Positions 1 through 10,700 of a stretch of 64,000 bases of DNA are shown piece after piece (the first letter of the stretch is position 1; each line of letters opens with the position of its first letter). The notes beneath the pieces are model-generated. The model saw only the letters and a program-made list of their open reading frames with translations, ran no database searches and was not told the origin of the DNA. The position numbers and the translations under genes are program-made. The stretch is from contig PCXA01000007.1 of the NCBI GenBank assembly GCA_002796325.1, positions 1 through 64,000 on the forward strand, in the 5' to 3' direction. Source of the stretch: Deltaproteobacteria bacterium CG11_big_fil_rev_8_21_14_0_20_47_16. Its GTDB lineage: Bacteria > UBA10199 > GCA-002796325 > 1-14-0-20-47-16.

Positions 1-282
1 GCTGACGCCGATGGCGATGGTGTTGCGGATTCATCGGTTGAACCGGATGCTGACGCCGATGGCGATGGTGTTGCGGATTCATCGGTTGAACCGGATACAG
101 TTCAAGATACAGAAGACACCTTCATTGAACCAGATACCGTTGCTGATGCCGATGGCGATGGTGTTGCGGATTCATCGGTTGAACCTGATACTGTTCAAGA
201 TACAGAAGACACCTTCATTGAACCAGATACAGTTGCTGACGCCGATGGTGATGGTGTTGCGGATTCATCGGTTGAACCGGAT
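1..282 (+). repeat. In-frame tandem repeats A-A-B-A-B-A
   Basis: Unit A is 48 bp (16 codons) and occurs at 1-48, 49-96, 142-189 and 235-282. Unit B is 45 bp (15 codons) and occurs at 97-141 and 190-234. Copies are almost identical at the DNA level and differ mostly at synonymous positions, so they were probably made by recent duplication or kept alike by recombination. All units are multiples of three, so copy-number change would keep the reading frame. The array may extend upstream of the window. Confidence 0.95.
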
Positions 283-1299
283 GTAGTCAACGACGCAGGA
301 GACACACTTGCTGCATCAGATGGTGATGTGGGTGAGGATGCCGATGCTCCGATTAAGCCTGATACTATGACGGCTCCAGTTTTAGGCGAACCACTAGTTG
401 ATAGTGCTTTGCCATCAGGCAATGGCTGTTTTAATGCGAATAACGACGTGACGGTCAACTGGTATGGATCTGATCAGGAAAACCAACCACTGTCCTGTGA
501 AGTGTCAGTTGTAAATGTGGGTAATAAGGTTGAAGTAGCCAAAGTCGCAGTGCCTGCGCAAAACCCTTCACCTAAAATGAAGGCAAAAATTCCTGCCAGC
601 CTGATCGAACCGTTTATTGATTATGACATTACGGTCAAATGTACGGATACGGATGGTCTTAGTGCAAGTGAAACAACTAATCAGCCTGTTAACTTCTTCC
701 ACAAAAATACAATTATGTGGGTACGCTTTAAAGATGGCGTGGGCAATGTTGTTACAGATTCAGGACCAAGTAAATTACATGGTACTGTTGTCGGTAAGGC
801 AGATTGGGTAGTTAAGAGTGGTTTGATTTTGGATGGTAATACGCGCGTGGAATTTCCAAAATCATCGTTGTTTAATTCTGCCAATGAACTGTCTGTGTTT
901 TTAGTATTTGAGCCAAAAACATTGGACCAATCTCCATTTGCCACAGTTTTGGAAGTCATGAACCAATTGCAAGGTCAGCGATTGGCAGTAGATGTGCCGG
1001 AGAAGGGGAAGGTACGTTTCTCTCAGAGCTATGTTGGAGCTGCTCAGTCTATTCAAGATGTGATGGCTGCAGGAATTAACGAACTTTTGTTCATCCAAGA
1101 TGGCAGTGGTGCACAAATTGTAAAATGGGTTGGTGGATGGAAAGCTGTTGCCCAAAGCAATACATACACAGGTCCTGTTAAAATTGATGATGGTGGCTCA
1201 ATGACCTTGGGATGTTGGGCTGATGGCACCCATTGTTTTGTAGGTACACTCTATGAAGTGCAGATTGTTGCCAAGAATACTATCGCAACTTGTCAGTAA
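1..1299 (+). CDS. Asp-rich repeat surface protein with C-terminal LamG-like domain (5' partial)
   Basis: The frame is open from base 1, so the N-terminus lies outside the window; the stop is the TAA at 1297-1299. The first ~95 residues are Asp/Glu-rich repeats (ADADGDGVADSSVEPD alternating with a TVQDTEDTFIEPD-type unit), which resemble calcium-binding or spacer linkers of surface proteins. Next come an Ig-like or cadherin-like stretch (about residues 120-230) and a region of ~190 residues beginning NTIMWVRFKDGVGNVVTDSG. That last region has the LamG/concanavalin-A-like pattern (LDGNTRVEF, LSVFLVFEP, LGCWADGTHCFVGTLYEV). It is probably an exported surface or adhesion protein; the ligand is unknown. 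Its 3' end overlaps the convergent methyltransferase gene by 20 bp. The domain assignment comes from pattern recognition, not from a search. Confidence 0.8.
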   Translation, partial: ADADGDGVADSSVEPDADADGDGVADSSVEPDTVQDTEDTFIEPDTVADADGDGVADSSVEPDTVQDTEDTFIEPDTVADADGDGVADSSVEPDVVNDAGDTLAASDGDVGEDADAPIKPDTMTAPVLGEPLVDSALPSGNGCFNANNDVTVNWYGSDQENQPLSCEVSVVNVGNKVEVAKVAVPAQNPSPKMKAKIPASLIEPFIDYDITVKCTDTDGLSASETTNQPVNFFHKNTIMWVRFKDGVGNVVTDSGPSKLHGTVVGKADWVVKSGLILDGNTRVEFPKSSLFNSANELSVFLVFEPKTLDQSPFATVLEVMNQLQGQRLAVDVPEKGKVRFSQSYVGAAQSIQDVMAAGINELLFIQDGSGAQIVKWVGGWKAVAQSNTYTGPVKIDDGGSMTLGCWADGTHCFVGTLYEVQIVAKNTIATCQ

Positions 1300-2158
1300 T
1301 CCATGCGGACTTCAGGTTTGGAAACTCGGTTAATGTCGGGTTGATTCTGGATGTGCCAACAAGTGTCTTAAACTTCTCGATACTCATATTATGTGTGTTG
1401 ATGCAGAGTAGCATCGTCCCATTGGACGATAATACACTTTTAGCTAATGTGAGTAGTTGAGGGTAATCGGCATTTGTTTTGAATAGGCGTCCCAACTTTC
1501 CTGTCGAAAATGTGGGGGGATCCAAAATAATCATGTCCCAGCTACGACCCTTTTTGGCAAAGCGGGGAAGCCATTCAAACACATCCCCAAAAATGAAGTC
1601 ATGTTGGGTGTCATCTATGTTGTTGGCCCGAAAGTTTTCGCGCCCCCATTCCAAATATTTTTTAGAGAGATCCAGGCTGGTAACGGTTGCACCCGCCTTT
1701 GCAGCGCAGACACTAAAAGCGCAGGTATAAGAGAAAGTGTTGAGAACTGTTTTGTGGCGTAGATCCATGTCCAATATCGATTTTCGATTCATCCGTTGAT
1801 CCAGAAAAATACCGTAGGAGTAGCCCTCTGAAAGGCTGAGTTGATATGCGACGTCGTTTTCCCTTATCAAAAACCGAGAAGGGGCTTGCGGGCCTAGAAT
1901 GTGCTGTGCGTTTGCTTCTTGCTTGCCCTTGGCTCGGACGTGAGGCGTTGTGTTCTTGTAATAGAGCCCTGCGGTTGGGAAGTGGGTGTGTAGGGCATCA
2001 ATAAGATCCTGCTTTGGATAAGATGCAGACTGAATCAGTAAAAAATCCCCTAATTTATCAATAGTTAAACCGGGTAGGTGGTCGCCCGCCTCGTTAACGA
2101 GGCGATAGGCGGTTGTTTCTTTTGAAATGAGGGGTATGCGCTTTGAAAGGTCAATCAT
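1280..2158 (-). CDS. Class I SAM-dependent methyltransferase, RlmI/YccW-like
   Basis: 292 aa. The order of motifs matches the RlmI/RlmK-type rRNA cytosine methyltransferase domain: a short RNA-binding-like N-terminus (PGLTIDKLGDFLLIQ), GIFLDQRMNR (about 117-126), SAM motif I NTFSYTCAFSVCAAKAG (about 139-155), acidic motif SLDLSKKYLEWGREN, and the catalytic-type ILDPPTFS motif (about 210-217). Full RlmI proteins are ~400 aa with an N-terminal PUA domain; most of PUA is missing here, which is common in shorter family members. The likely substrate is 23S rRNA, but it cannot be read from sequence. The gene is divergent from the metalloprotease gene at 2254 and overlaps the LamG gene at its 3' end. 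Confidence 0.8.
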   Translation of the reverse strand: MIDLSKRIPLISKETTAYRLVNEAGDHLPGLTIDKLGDFLLIQSASYPKQDLIDALHTHFPTAGLYYKNTTPHVRAKGKQEANAQHILGPQAPSRFLIRENDVAYQLSLSEGYSYGIFLDQRMNRKSILDMDLRHKTVLNTFSYTCAFSVCAAKAGATVTSLDLSKKYLEWGRENFRANNIDDTQHDFIFGDVFEWLPRFAKKGRSWDMIILDPPTFSTGKLGRLFKTNADYPQLLTLAKSVLSSNGTMLLCINTHNMSIEKFKTLVGTSRINPTLTEFPNLKSAWITDKLR

Positions 2159-2253
2159 GGGGCTGAGGTGCCCTAATTGTGAAATTTAAGCAACTTTTTT
2201 GGTGGGGCGCCGATATGGTGTGAGAGTGGGGATTTGGCGGTGAGAGGTCACAT

Positions 2254-4668
2254 ATGAAGCATTTGGGATTTTTGTTAACCATTATTGCAATTGCGGGCTG
2301 TAGCTCAGGATCATCAGCGCCGGCAACATCTGTAGAGGCCTCGGAAAGTGGTGCCATCGCTACAGCACCCATGACCAATTATTTTAAAGCGGATGGTACA
2401 TCACTTGCGATTTCTCCAAAGGCATTTGATAAGCCCTTTTTACTAGAAGCCACAATTCAATCCCAAACGGCAGTTGAGAAAGATGTCGATACCCTTCAGA
2501 GTCAAATTATTATCTTCAAAAGAAAGGGCGACAACATCACAATGTTGCGAAGTGGCTCCGGCCATAATTCTGATACTGATTTTGCAAGTGACTATCTGCT
2601 AGCTAAATTCAAAATAACAAAAGAAGACGCCAGTTGGATTAATTTTGATTTCGAAAATGGCATGTCACTCATTTTGCAAAGAGAAAATGATTATGGTTTG
2701 GATGCGGAAAAGCAGACCGTAACAGCGCTTGAAATCAAAAACGCCATTGTGGATTCCATTACGATTGATTCCGATTCTGTTGCGGTCGCAAATATTACGC
2801 AAGTTCTTGTGCCACGCGCTGAGTTAGAGGCGAAATCGGATACAGATATCGTCACAGAGCAAAATCTTGAGTTGGACGGTTACCGTGTCACCTATACATT
2901 TTCATCGTACGTTAGTAATCAGGATTTCAAAAAGGTCTTTGCAGAAAACAAGGTCGGACAAAATATGTACTTTACGAGTGATACACAGTTGTTGCCAGTG
3001 CTGGGTGTGCCTGTGAGATACATTACCCGATGGGATATTTCAAAGCCGATCCGATATTATTATTCCGCCAATATCCCAGAGGAATTCGTGCAGGCAGTCA
3101 AAGATGGTGTTTTGTATTGGAATAAGGTGTTTGGTCGAGAAGTGCTCACTATTGAGAAAGTCCCCGATAACATTGTTGCCCCACATCCCAAGCTGAACTT
3201 GATTCAATGGCAGGCCTATGATGGCAGCGCCTCTGCTTATGGTCGGATACAGCATGATCCAATGACGGGCGAAATTCGTAAGGCCATTATTTCGATTACT
3301 TCGGGATGGGGTTGGAAAAAGGAACCAGCCGACTACAGAGCGGTTGCACGTGCTCCGAATGTGATTATTGCAGGACTGCAAGATGGAACAATTTGCAATG
3401 AAGATGATGAAGCTGGATTTGTAGTGACGCAGGAGCGTTCCCTGATGGCAGCGCAGGATGAAATGCGCCGCTTGGTTGCGCATGAGGTTGGCCATACGCT
3501 GGGATTACGTCATAATTTTGCGGGTAGCACAGCGAGCCAATGGTCGATGAATGAGACAATGGCACAGTACCGAGAATATCTTAAAACAGGATCGCCATCG
3601 AAAATTGTACCTTTAACATCATCGGTGATGGATTACTTCAAATCTGAGCAAAGCTCCCTGATTGGATATTGGATTCGTACCCAGAGCGAGCCCTTTTCAT
3701 ATGATCGAGAAGTAATTAACTGGGGATATTTTGCGAATGGAGATGCAGCCCAGTACCCTCAAGAAATGTTTTGTTCTGATAGTGGTATCAAGAGCTTTTT
3801 AGATTGTAGCCAGCGAGTATGGGATGGTCAGCACCCTCTTGCAGAGCGCATCTATGAATTTCATGCCAATCTTGAAAATCTATCTGTCTTTGTTGCTGAA
3901 AAACTTGCACGCAATATTCGTCTACTCCCGGGCATGTCAAATTCAGAGCGTTGGCAGTCTGCATTACCAACAGCTCAAGATATTGCAGACACTGTTACCG
4001 AGCCGATTTTACAGTTACGTGCTTGGCTGTTTGTTAATAGTCAGTCGGTTCATGTGGCATATCGCGATCAGGAAATGACACAGTGGCTGGATAAACAAAT
4101 TGCAGATGCAGGCGGATTTGGTTCACTTTTCTCACCACTTTTTGATCTTGGATTGAATAATATGCCGACGCGTTTAATGAAGGATTTTGAGATATATATA
4201 TCAACACCTGAGTTTTCTGATAACCGATCGCAGATTGAGTTGGATGGAATGAAGATTGCTGCAAAAGCAATCTTTGATAAAATGCCACGAGAGTTGGTGC
4301 GTTCCATTACCAGTCAGCTATCCAAAACAGATAAGAAAGTAACACCTTATCGCAAATTTGCAGACTTCGAGGGGTTAGAATCTGTATTGGCGCGCTGGGC
4401 GTCGTATGTCATTTTGAGCACTAACGGCAAGGGCGACTTTCAGTTTGATATTGATACACGTGCAATGGCAGTGAGAATTTTGAAATCCGACATGGGCCCA
4501 GTGATTGATTGGGAGTCAACTGCGCGCAGTCAAATTGGCGATGGCATTATAAAGCATTGGGAAGATCGTTTTGGAAAATCATTTAAAGATATAGCTGCTA
4601 TTGAAATGACACGTGAGCAGCGACAGCAGCTCTTGCAGGATGTTGATTTAATGAATGCCCTGCAATAG
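2254..4668 (+). CDS. Zinc metalloprotease lipoprotein (metzincin-like, DUF5117/DUF4953 type)
   Basis: 804 aa. The N-terminus is a lipoprotein signal peptide with lipobox IAGC (Cys16), so the protein is probably anchored in the outer membrane. The catalytic zinc motif HEVGHTLGLRH lies at residues 410-420 (ligands H410, H414, H420; catalytic E411) and is followed by a Met-turn-like SSVMDYF. Regions on either side match the general layout of bacterial zinc-dependent metalloproteases annotated as DUF5117/DUF4953 (large N-terminal beta region, then the catalytic helix, then a long alpha-helical C-terminus). A GAGAGG Shine-Dalgarno precedes the ATG. It ends 3 bp before the convergent OmpA-family gene. 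The substrate is unknown. Confidence 0.85.
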   Translation: MKHLGFLLTIIAIAGCSSGSSAPATSVEASESGAIATAPMTNYFKADGTSLAISPKAFDKPFLLEATIQSQTAVEKDVDTLQSQIIIFKRKGDNITMLRSGSGHNSDTDFASDYLLAKFKITKEDASWINFDFENGMSLILQRENDYGLDAEKQTVTALEIKNAIVDSITIDSDSVAVANITQVLVPRAELEAKSDTDIVTEQNLELDGYRVTYTFSSYVSNQDFKKVFAENKVGQNMYFTSDTQLLPVLGVPVRYITRWDISKPIRYYYSANIPEEFVQAVKDGVLYWNKVFGREVLTIEKVPDNIVAPHPKLNLIQWQAYDGSASAYGRIQHDPMTGEIRKAIISITSGWGWKKEPADYRAVARAPNVIIAGLQDGTICNEDDEAGFVVTQERSLMAAQDEMRRLVAHEVGHTLGLRHNFAGSTASQWSMNETMAQYREYLKTGSPSKIVPLTSSVMDYFKSEQSSLIGYWIRTQSEPFSYDREVINWGYFANGDAAQYPQEMFCSDSGIKSFLDCSQRVWDGQHPLAERIYEFHANLENLSVFVAEKLARNIRLLPGMSNSERWQSALPTAQDIADTVTEPILQLRAWLFVNSQSVHVAYRDQEMTQWLDKQIADAGGFGSLFSPLFDLGLNNMPTRLMKDFEIYISTPEFSDNRSQIELDGMKIAAKAIFDKMPRELVRSITSQLSKTDKKVTPYRKFADFEGLESVLARWASYVILSTNGKGDFQFDIDTRAMAVRILKSDMGPVIDWESTARSQIGDGIIKHWEDRFGKSFKDIAAIEMTREQRQQLLQDVDLMNALQ

Positions 4669-4671
4669 TGG

Positions 4672-7600
4672 TTACTTGATTTCCAAAATATGGAATTCGA
4701 CACGCCGATTTTTGGCGCGCCCGTCTTCAGTGCTATTGCTTGTCAGGGGCTTACTCATGCCCCACCCGCGTGAGGTAAGGCGGTTGGCGCTAACGCCACG
4801 GGTCACCAAGGAATCGACAACTGCTTTGGCGCGTTCTTCTGAGAGTTGTTGATTGAGTTTTTCACCGCCAACATTATCGGTATGCCCTTCAACCAGCACC
4901 TTCTTGAGTTCTGGAGATTGCTGTATGAGCGCTGCGATTTGATCGATGACCATCATGGAATCACCTGTGATGACAGATGATCCCGTTTCAAAGTTGATTG
5001 GTCGGAAGATCAAGATGCGATCACCCACAATTTTAACAACACGATTGATGTTGGGACATCCTGGTCGTGCACCTGGATTTTCAGTATCCATAAATTGTGT
5101 GGGGCAGTAGTCTTCGGGGTCGTGTATGGTGTCATCGTCACGATCATTTGCGGGATGGCTGAAGTAAGAGAGGTTAGCCATGGTGCGAACGCGAGGTGCG
5201 CCATAACCGGAATCAATACCCGTACCTACGCTGACGGTGGCGGCAATTGCGCGATTGAACCAGTACTTGCGTAGACCACCATTCATTTCAACAGGGGATG
5301 TGTTTTCCTGATGCATAAACTTGTTGAACGTTGTTGAGCCTGAGAATTCACCTAAAATAATAAAGTCGTGGTGTGTGGAGATGGGGTGTTGCGCGCCAAT
5401 TGCAAACAGGAAGTTGCTGCCGACATTCAGATTAATCTGCAAATTTTCAGTACTTTTGAATAGGGCACCCATCATCGCATAGACATCAGTGCGGCCAAAG
5501 TAGCGCTCGCCCACCACTTTAAATCCGCCAGTCATGCCATCGTTACCAAAATACCGACTATCATCGCCGGTAGGGAAAGTTACGAATGGAATGACCACCA
5601 ATCCCAGCCCATAACGTTCTTCGACAGGATCTAGGAGTTGAAACTTGGTGCTGATCATGAGATCCCCAAAATTGGCTTCAGTAGTCGCCGTCGTGGCGCC
5701 CACTGGTTCGACTTTAGATGGTGTATTGCTTTGGAAGGCTACGTTGACGTCTAACCAATCCGCAATACCAAAGGCGATGTTGGTGTCTTGGGTTACAAAA
5801 TAATCGACAACGTTATCGAGTCGCCCACCTGTACTAATTAAACTCATTTGCAGTGGGCGCAATGTGTAATCAAATCCAACGGCCACGTTCCAATGGTATT
5901 GACCCAGCATCTGGGTGTTATCCATGAAAAGACCGCCGTAGCCGTTCATGGGTAGACGTTGTAGTTGAACATCTAAGGCCTTTGCAGGAGACGCAATCAT
6001 CAAGAGCCCAAATAATGTGACTGCGGTAATCGCAACCTTCTTCTTGCGAAAGAAAACTGGAACGACAATCATCGCACAAATAATGATGATGATAGATGGT
6101 GTGGCAGATGAATCATTTGTTGGATTCAAGCTGCAACTTGTAAGGCCTGATCCAGACAGGTGAACTTCGTTTGTGCTGTATCCCGCCAAGTTGGGATCAA
6201 TGGTACCAGCGTCCACTTCGCCTGGAGCAACAGATGTGGTCGGACCCGCCAGTACAATATTATCATCACCAGGGTTTAATGGATCTGTGCCCTGCTGAAC
6301 TTCAAGCCCATCGCGCGCGCCGCCGCCATCCGTATCTGCCTTTAAAGGATCGGTTCCATAGAGATTGACTTCGTCACCATCACTGAGGCCGTCGTTGTCG
6401 GAGTCGGGTTTACTGGGATCCGTGCCGTAGTTTTCAATTTCATCGCCATCCGATAATCCATCGCTATCGGTATCCACCAAAAACTTATTAAATTCATCCA
6501 AGTCTGAAATGCCATCATCGTCGGTGTCGGTATCCAGTGGGCTGGTTTCGCCAGTATCAACGATACCATTCCCATTTTTATCTTCGTTGTTGTCACTGAG
6601 TCCGTCGCCATCGCTGTCCGTGTCTAAGTAGTTGGGAATGCCATCGCTATCAAAGTCAGGATAGACACCGCCTGGAAAGGCAGCCTTGCGAACAATATCA
6701 ATACCACCTGCATTAAATCCACCTGCAGTGCATTTGAGAATTTCGCCTTCTTCGCCTGCGTCAAATTGACCATTACCATTAGCATCTTGAGAGACAGACA
6801 AAACACCACCACCATCGAGATCACAGGAATTGATACCCATCTCAATCAAATCCGAAATGCCATCGCCATCGTCATCGGTATCTAGATCGTCAATGATACC
6901 ATCGCCATCTGCATCGGTTTGTAGAAGGTGGGCAACGGTGAGCGGGTAGAAACCATAGTAAAAGCGAGAATCAATTTTACTTGGGAATGTTTCGCTGGGA
7001 ATGGGGGTTGCGGCGGCATTACCCATTGTAAAGTAAAGTGCAATGGCATCGTTGGGATCTGTCCAATCAAGCGTCAATCCCGGCATACTTTTAAAGTGAG
7101 CTACTGAAAATTCTAAATGGGGTTGAGATGTGGATGGAGAGGCAAAGACGGCGCTTCCAATTGCTGCACCTTCAGCCGCACCAAACATGGAGGCGGTATT
7201 GCTGTCGTCAATAGAAGTGCTGCCCGCCGCAAACACACCATAATCGGTCAGTGCCTTATTAGATGCCTTACCCACAACAATTGAAAAGCCGTTATTAACG
7301 GTGAAATCAAAATCCATGAGTAATGAAAAGAATTCGGGTGCACCTAAGTTGGCAATATCTTGAACGCCGGATCCAGAGAGATCACTGGAAATGCCGGCGG
7401 GATCCCCGTTGCCATCGGCATCACCTGTAATAACATCAGTATTTGCGGTGTTGTTGTGTGTCAGTGTTGCAACCTGAAGGCTATCACTTGTGCTATCGTA
7501 AAGAATGCAAAGCTTTGTGGCATCAAAACCACTGACGCGAACAGCACCACTCACTACAAACTGGACGTCCTGCCCATTGGGATCAAATGGTGTGGGGTCA

Positions 7601-7722
7601 GTAATGCACGCAGTTGATGGAAAGTCAGTGGAAGCATGACCCGTAAATGTTACCGCATATATGGTAGGTGAAAAAATAAGTGAGGCTAAAAATACAATTG
7701 TCGGCAAAAGGCGATGGCGCAT
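4672..7722 (-). CDS. Large OmpA-family protein with thrombospondin type-3 repeats and an internal membrane/sorting-like segment
   Basis: About 1016 aa from the ATG at 7722 (GGGGA upstream); a TTG at 7734 is an alternative. Order: a signal peptide (cleaved near YAVTF), a beta-rich exported region, and Asp-rich TSP3-type calcium-binding repeats (about residues 280-480: DADGDGIIDDLD, DTDSDGLSDGDE, DSDNDGLSDGDE and others). A Cys + hydrophobic + RKKK segment follows (about 535-560), then directly a second signal-peptide-like helix ending ASPAKA. After that come an outer-membrane beta-barrel region and an OmpA peptidoglycan-binding domain (VEGHTDNVGG, NRRVEF). The barrel presumably sits in the outer membrane with the OmpA domain gripping peptidoglycan. 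The middle looks like two proteins joined head to tail; no stop codon separates them. Confidence 0.85.
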   Translation of the reverse strand: MRHRLLPTIVFLASLIFSPTIYAVTFTGHASTDFPSTACITDPTPFDPNGQDVQFVVSGAVRVSGFDATKLCILYDSTSDSLQVATLTHNNTANTDVITGDADGNGDPAGISSDLSGSGVQDIANLGAPEFFSLLMDFDFTVNNGFSIVVGKASNKALTDYGVFAAGSTSIDDSNTASMFGAAEGAAIGSAVFASPSTSQPHLEFSVAHFKSMPGLTLDWTDPNDAIALYFTMGNAAATPIPSETFPSKIDSRFYYGFYPLTVAHLLQTDADGDGIIDDLDTDDDGDGISDLIEMGINSCDLDGGGVLSVSQDANGNGQFDAGEEGEILKCTAGGFNAGGIDIVRKAAFPGGVYPDFDSDGIPNYLDTDSDGDGLSDNNEDKNGNGIVDTGETSPLDTDTDDDGISDLDEFNKFLVDTDSDGLSDGDEIENYGTDPSKPDSDNDGLSDGDEVNLYGTDPLKADTDGGGARDGLEVQQGTDPLNPGDDNIVLAGPTTSVAPGEVDAGTIDPNLAGYSTNEVHLSGSGLTSCSLNPTNDSSATPSIIIIICAMIVVPVFFRKKKVAITAVTLFGLLMIASPAKALDVQLQRLPMNGYGGLFMDNTQMLGQYHWNVAVGFDYTLRPLQMSLISTGGRLDNVVDYFVTQDTNIAFGIADWLDVNVAFQSNTPSKVEPVGATTATTEANFGDLMISTKFQLLDPVEERYGLGLVVIPFVTFPTGDDSRYFGNDGMTGGFKVVGERYFGRTDVYAMMGALFKSTENLQINLNVGSNFLFAIGAQHPISTHHDFIILGEFSGSTTFNKFMHQENTSPVEMNGGLRKYWFNRAIAATVSVGTGIDSGYGAPRVRTMANLSYFSHPANDRDDDTIHDPEDYCPTQFMDTENPGARPGCPNINRVVKIVGDRILIFRPINFETGSSVITGDSMMVIDQIAALIQQSPELKKVLVEGHTDNVGGEKLNQQLSEERAKAVVDSLVTRGVSANRLTSRGWGMSKPLTSNSTEDGRAKNRRVEFHILEIK

Positions 7723-7774
7723 GAGATTCCCCAAGGTTCCAAGCCGGAGTATCGTAGAATGCAGAAGGAATCAA

Positions 7775-10700
7775 CTATTCAATTACGGTTCGCTTGCCTT
7801 CGAATCGTGTAAACAGACTATACACGCAGGGAATTACAAAGAGTGTGAGAATGGTGGAGACGATAACACCACCAATGACAGCTGCGGCCATGGGGGTTCG
7901 GGATTCAGCCCCGGGTCCAAAGGAGAGTGCCGGTGGGATGGCCGCTGCAATGGTGGCTATACTGGTCATTAAAATGGGTCGTAGGCGCAATGGACAGGCT
8001 TTGAGTAACGCATCATGCACATTGGCGCCTTCATGATCACGTACTTGATTGGTGAAATCCACCAACAGAATGGAGTTCTTTTTCACAATCCCCATCAGCA
8101 GAATAATGCCAATCATGCTGTAAATGTTGAGTGAAAATCCGCCTAATAGCAGACCAATAAAGGCTCCTGAGACACTAAAGGGGAGGGCTAGCAAGATGGT
8201 AATGGGGTGCAAGAAGCTATTAAATTGGGATGCCAGTACCATGTAGGACACAATAATACCCAGCCAGAGCGCAAATAAGAGCGACTGGAATGAATCTTTA
8301 AAGGCTTCAGCGCTTCCAGAGAAAACAATACGGTATCCATCTGGAAGTAAGGGCGTTGATAGTGTCTTCACTTCCTTTAGGGCGTCGGCTTGTGATTTTC
8401 CTTTACCAACGTTGGCATAAATGCTCACGGCACGTTCGCGATTGAAACGCGTGATGGTAATGAGGGCTGGCTTTTCAACAATGGTGACAACGTCTGAGAG
8501 CTTGACCAGCTCACCGCGGTTATTGCGGACGTATAAATTTTCTAGCTGACTCTTGTCCTCGCGGTCTTTTGCTTTTAGGCGAAGGCGAATGTCATTTCGA
8601 TGGCCGTCTTCTGTAAATTTACCATCGCGAATACCACCTACTAAAATGTTGAGTGTTGTGGTGATATCTTCCACACTCACCGCGTGGGCAGCGGCAGCCT
8701 CACGGTTGGGCACTACCTGCACCTCCATCATGCCATCTTTATAATCGGAATCAACGTCGCTAAAGAAGGGGCTCTTCTGCATGGCATCCACAATTTTTTT
8801 GGATGTATCTGTGATGGTATCCCAATTTTGGCCGCGTATGCTGAACTCAATGGGAAAGCCGCGTTGAGCGGTGAATCCTGACAGTGACAAATCTTGGATG
8901 ATGGCCTGTACATCGGGAGAGATGCTGTTGAACTGCTTACGCAATACTTCCATGAATTGCTGTTGGGAAAGCTTTCGTTCTTTGCGTGGTACCATTGAAA
9001 CAAATATGATGCCGGAGTTGACTTCACCGCCATTAAATCCACCAATGGCGGCATAATATTTGCGAACTTCGGGCCGTGACATCAGAAATTCTTCGGCAGC
9101 TTTGAATTTTTCATTGGTGTAGTCGATAGACGATCCTGCGGGTGCCTGCATGCGTACAAAGACCATGCCTTGATCTTGTGCGGGAACAAATTCCTTCTTC
9201 AAACAAGATGACAATCCTAATGAGAGGAAAAAGAAGAGAAGTGATCCTGTTACAACCTTCCAGCGGTGCTGAAGTGCTAAAGCCAAGTAGCGATGATAAG
9301 CAACGGATAGTTCGTGGACCATACGATCAAGTCGTTGACCCAATTTGGAGGTGCGGCTGCCTGCCACTACAAATTGAGCACATCGCATAGGGGTCAGCGT
9401 GAGCGCTTCTAAAAGTGAGATAGCTACTGCGATTGAGATGGTGACACCAAACTGATAGAAGAACTTTCCAATGATGCCACGCATAAATGCAACAGGTAAG
9501 AAGATGGCGATGATGGCGATAGTAGCTGCAATCGCAGCGAACGTAATCTGGCGCGCACCCTTTGATGCTGCAGTGACATGGTTTTCGCCAGATTCTTGAT
9601 AGCGGAAAATATTTTCCAAGACCATGATGGAGTCATCCACCACGATACCAATTGCTAAGATCAACCCAAGTAACGTGAAGGTGTTGAGGGTGAATCCCAT
9701 GAAATAAATAATCATGAATGTTCCGAAGATTGACGTCGGGATGGCCATGAGAATGTTGAATGTGGAACTCCATGAACCTAAAAATAGCCAACACACCATG
9801 GCGGTGAGAAGTGCTGATAGAAGAAGTGTGAATTTAAGTTCATCAACGGAATCTTTAATAAATTCTGTGCCGTCGAAGTTAACGCTGAGTTTCATGCCAG
9901 AGGGCAATCCCTTTTGAACGATATCCATCTTCTTCTTAACAGCATCAGCAATAGCAACGGCATTTTGGCCGCGTTGCTTCTTGATACCCAGACCCACAGC
10001 GGGATGGCCATAAGATCGAGAAATGCGCCTCAGGTCTTCCATGCCGAGTTCAACATCAGAGACATCACCAACATGAATGGGGGTGTAAATAGGGAGACCA
10101 CCACGTTGACTGATTAGGATATTACTGAAATCTTTGACATTTTGAGTTTCGCCCATGACACGGACGATGCTCTCTTTGGTGTTGGTTTCCAGGCGGCCAG
10201 CGGGCTTTTCGATTTGACCTCGTTCAATGGCATCAAATAAATCTTTGGCTACAATTTGATAATAATTGAGTTTATCGGAATCAACCCAGACCCTCAAATT
10301 GGGTTCCAAAAAGCCACCCAATACCACTTCACCAACGCCTGGAATTGTTTGGAATTGATTTTTCAAATAATCCCGGGTGTAGGCCATGAGTTCGCGTACT
10401 GGTTTGTCGCCGGATAGTGCTACCCACATAATAGGCTGGTCTTCGGGATTTGTCTTAGTAACAACGGGTGGATCAATGTCTTTTGGGAGTCGTAGTTGTG
10501 CTTGAGCAATTTTAGTTTGCACTTCTTGTAAGGCCGCATCGATGTTGCGGTTTAATTCAAATTCGATGGTGACGTTGGTTTGACCTTCGCGTGAAGTAGA
10601 TGTTACATTGCGAATACCATCAACGCTCATGACGGCATCTTCAACAATGTCCGCGACATCGGACTCCATAATGGAGGGTGCCGCACCTTCAAGTGTGACA

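Noticed and set aside
1-282. CRISPR array
   Set aside because: The repeats are contiguous, in frame and coding, with no unique spacers.
11-286. Short Arg/Leu-rich frame overlapping the repeat array
   Set aside because: It is a shifted frame of the LamG protein's repeats.
4672-7722. Frameshift or two separate genes in the OmpA giant
   Set aside because: The frame is continuous with no stop and no Shine-Dalgarno before the internal ATG at 6072, so it is annotated as one gene.
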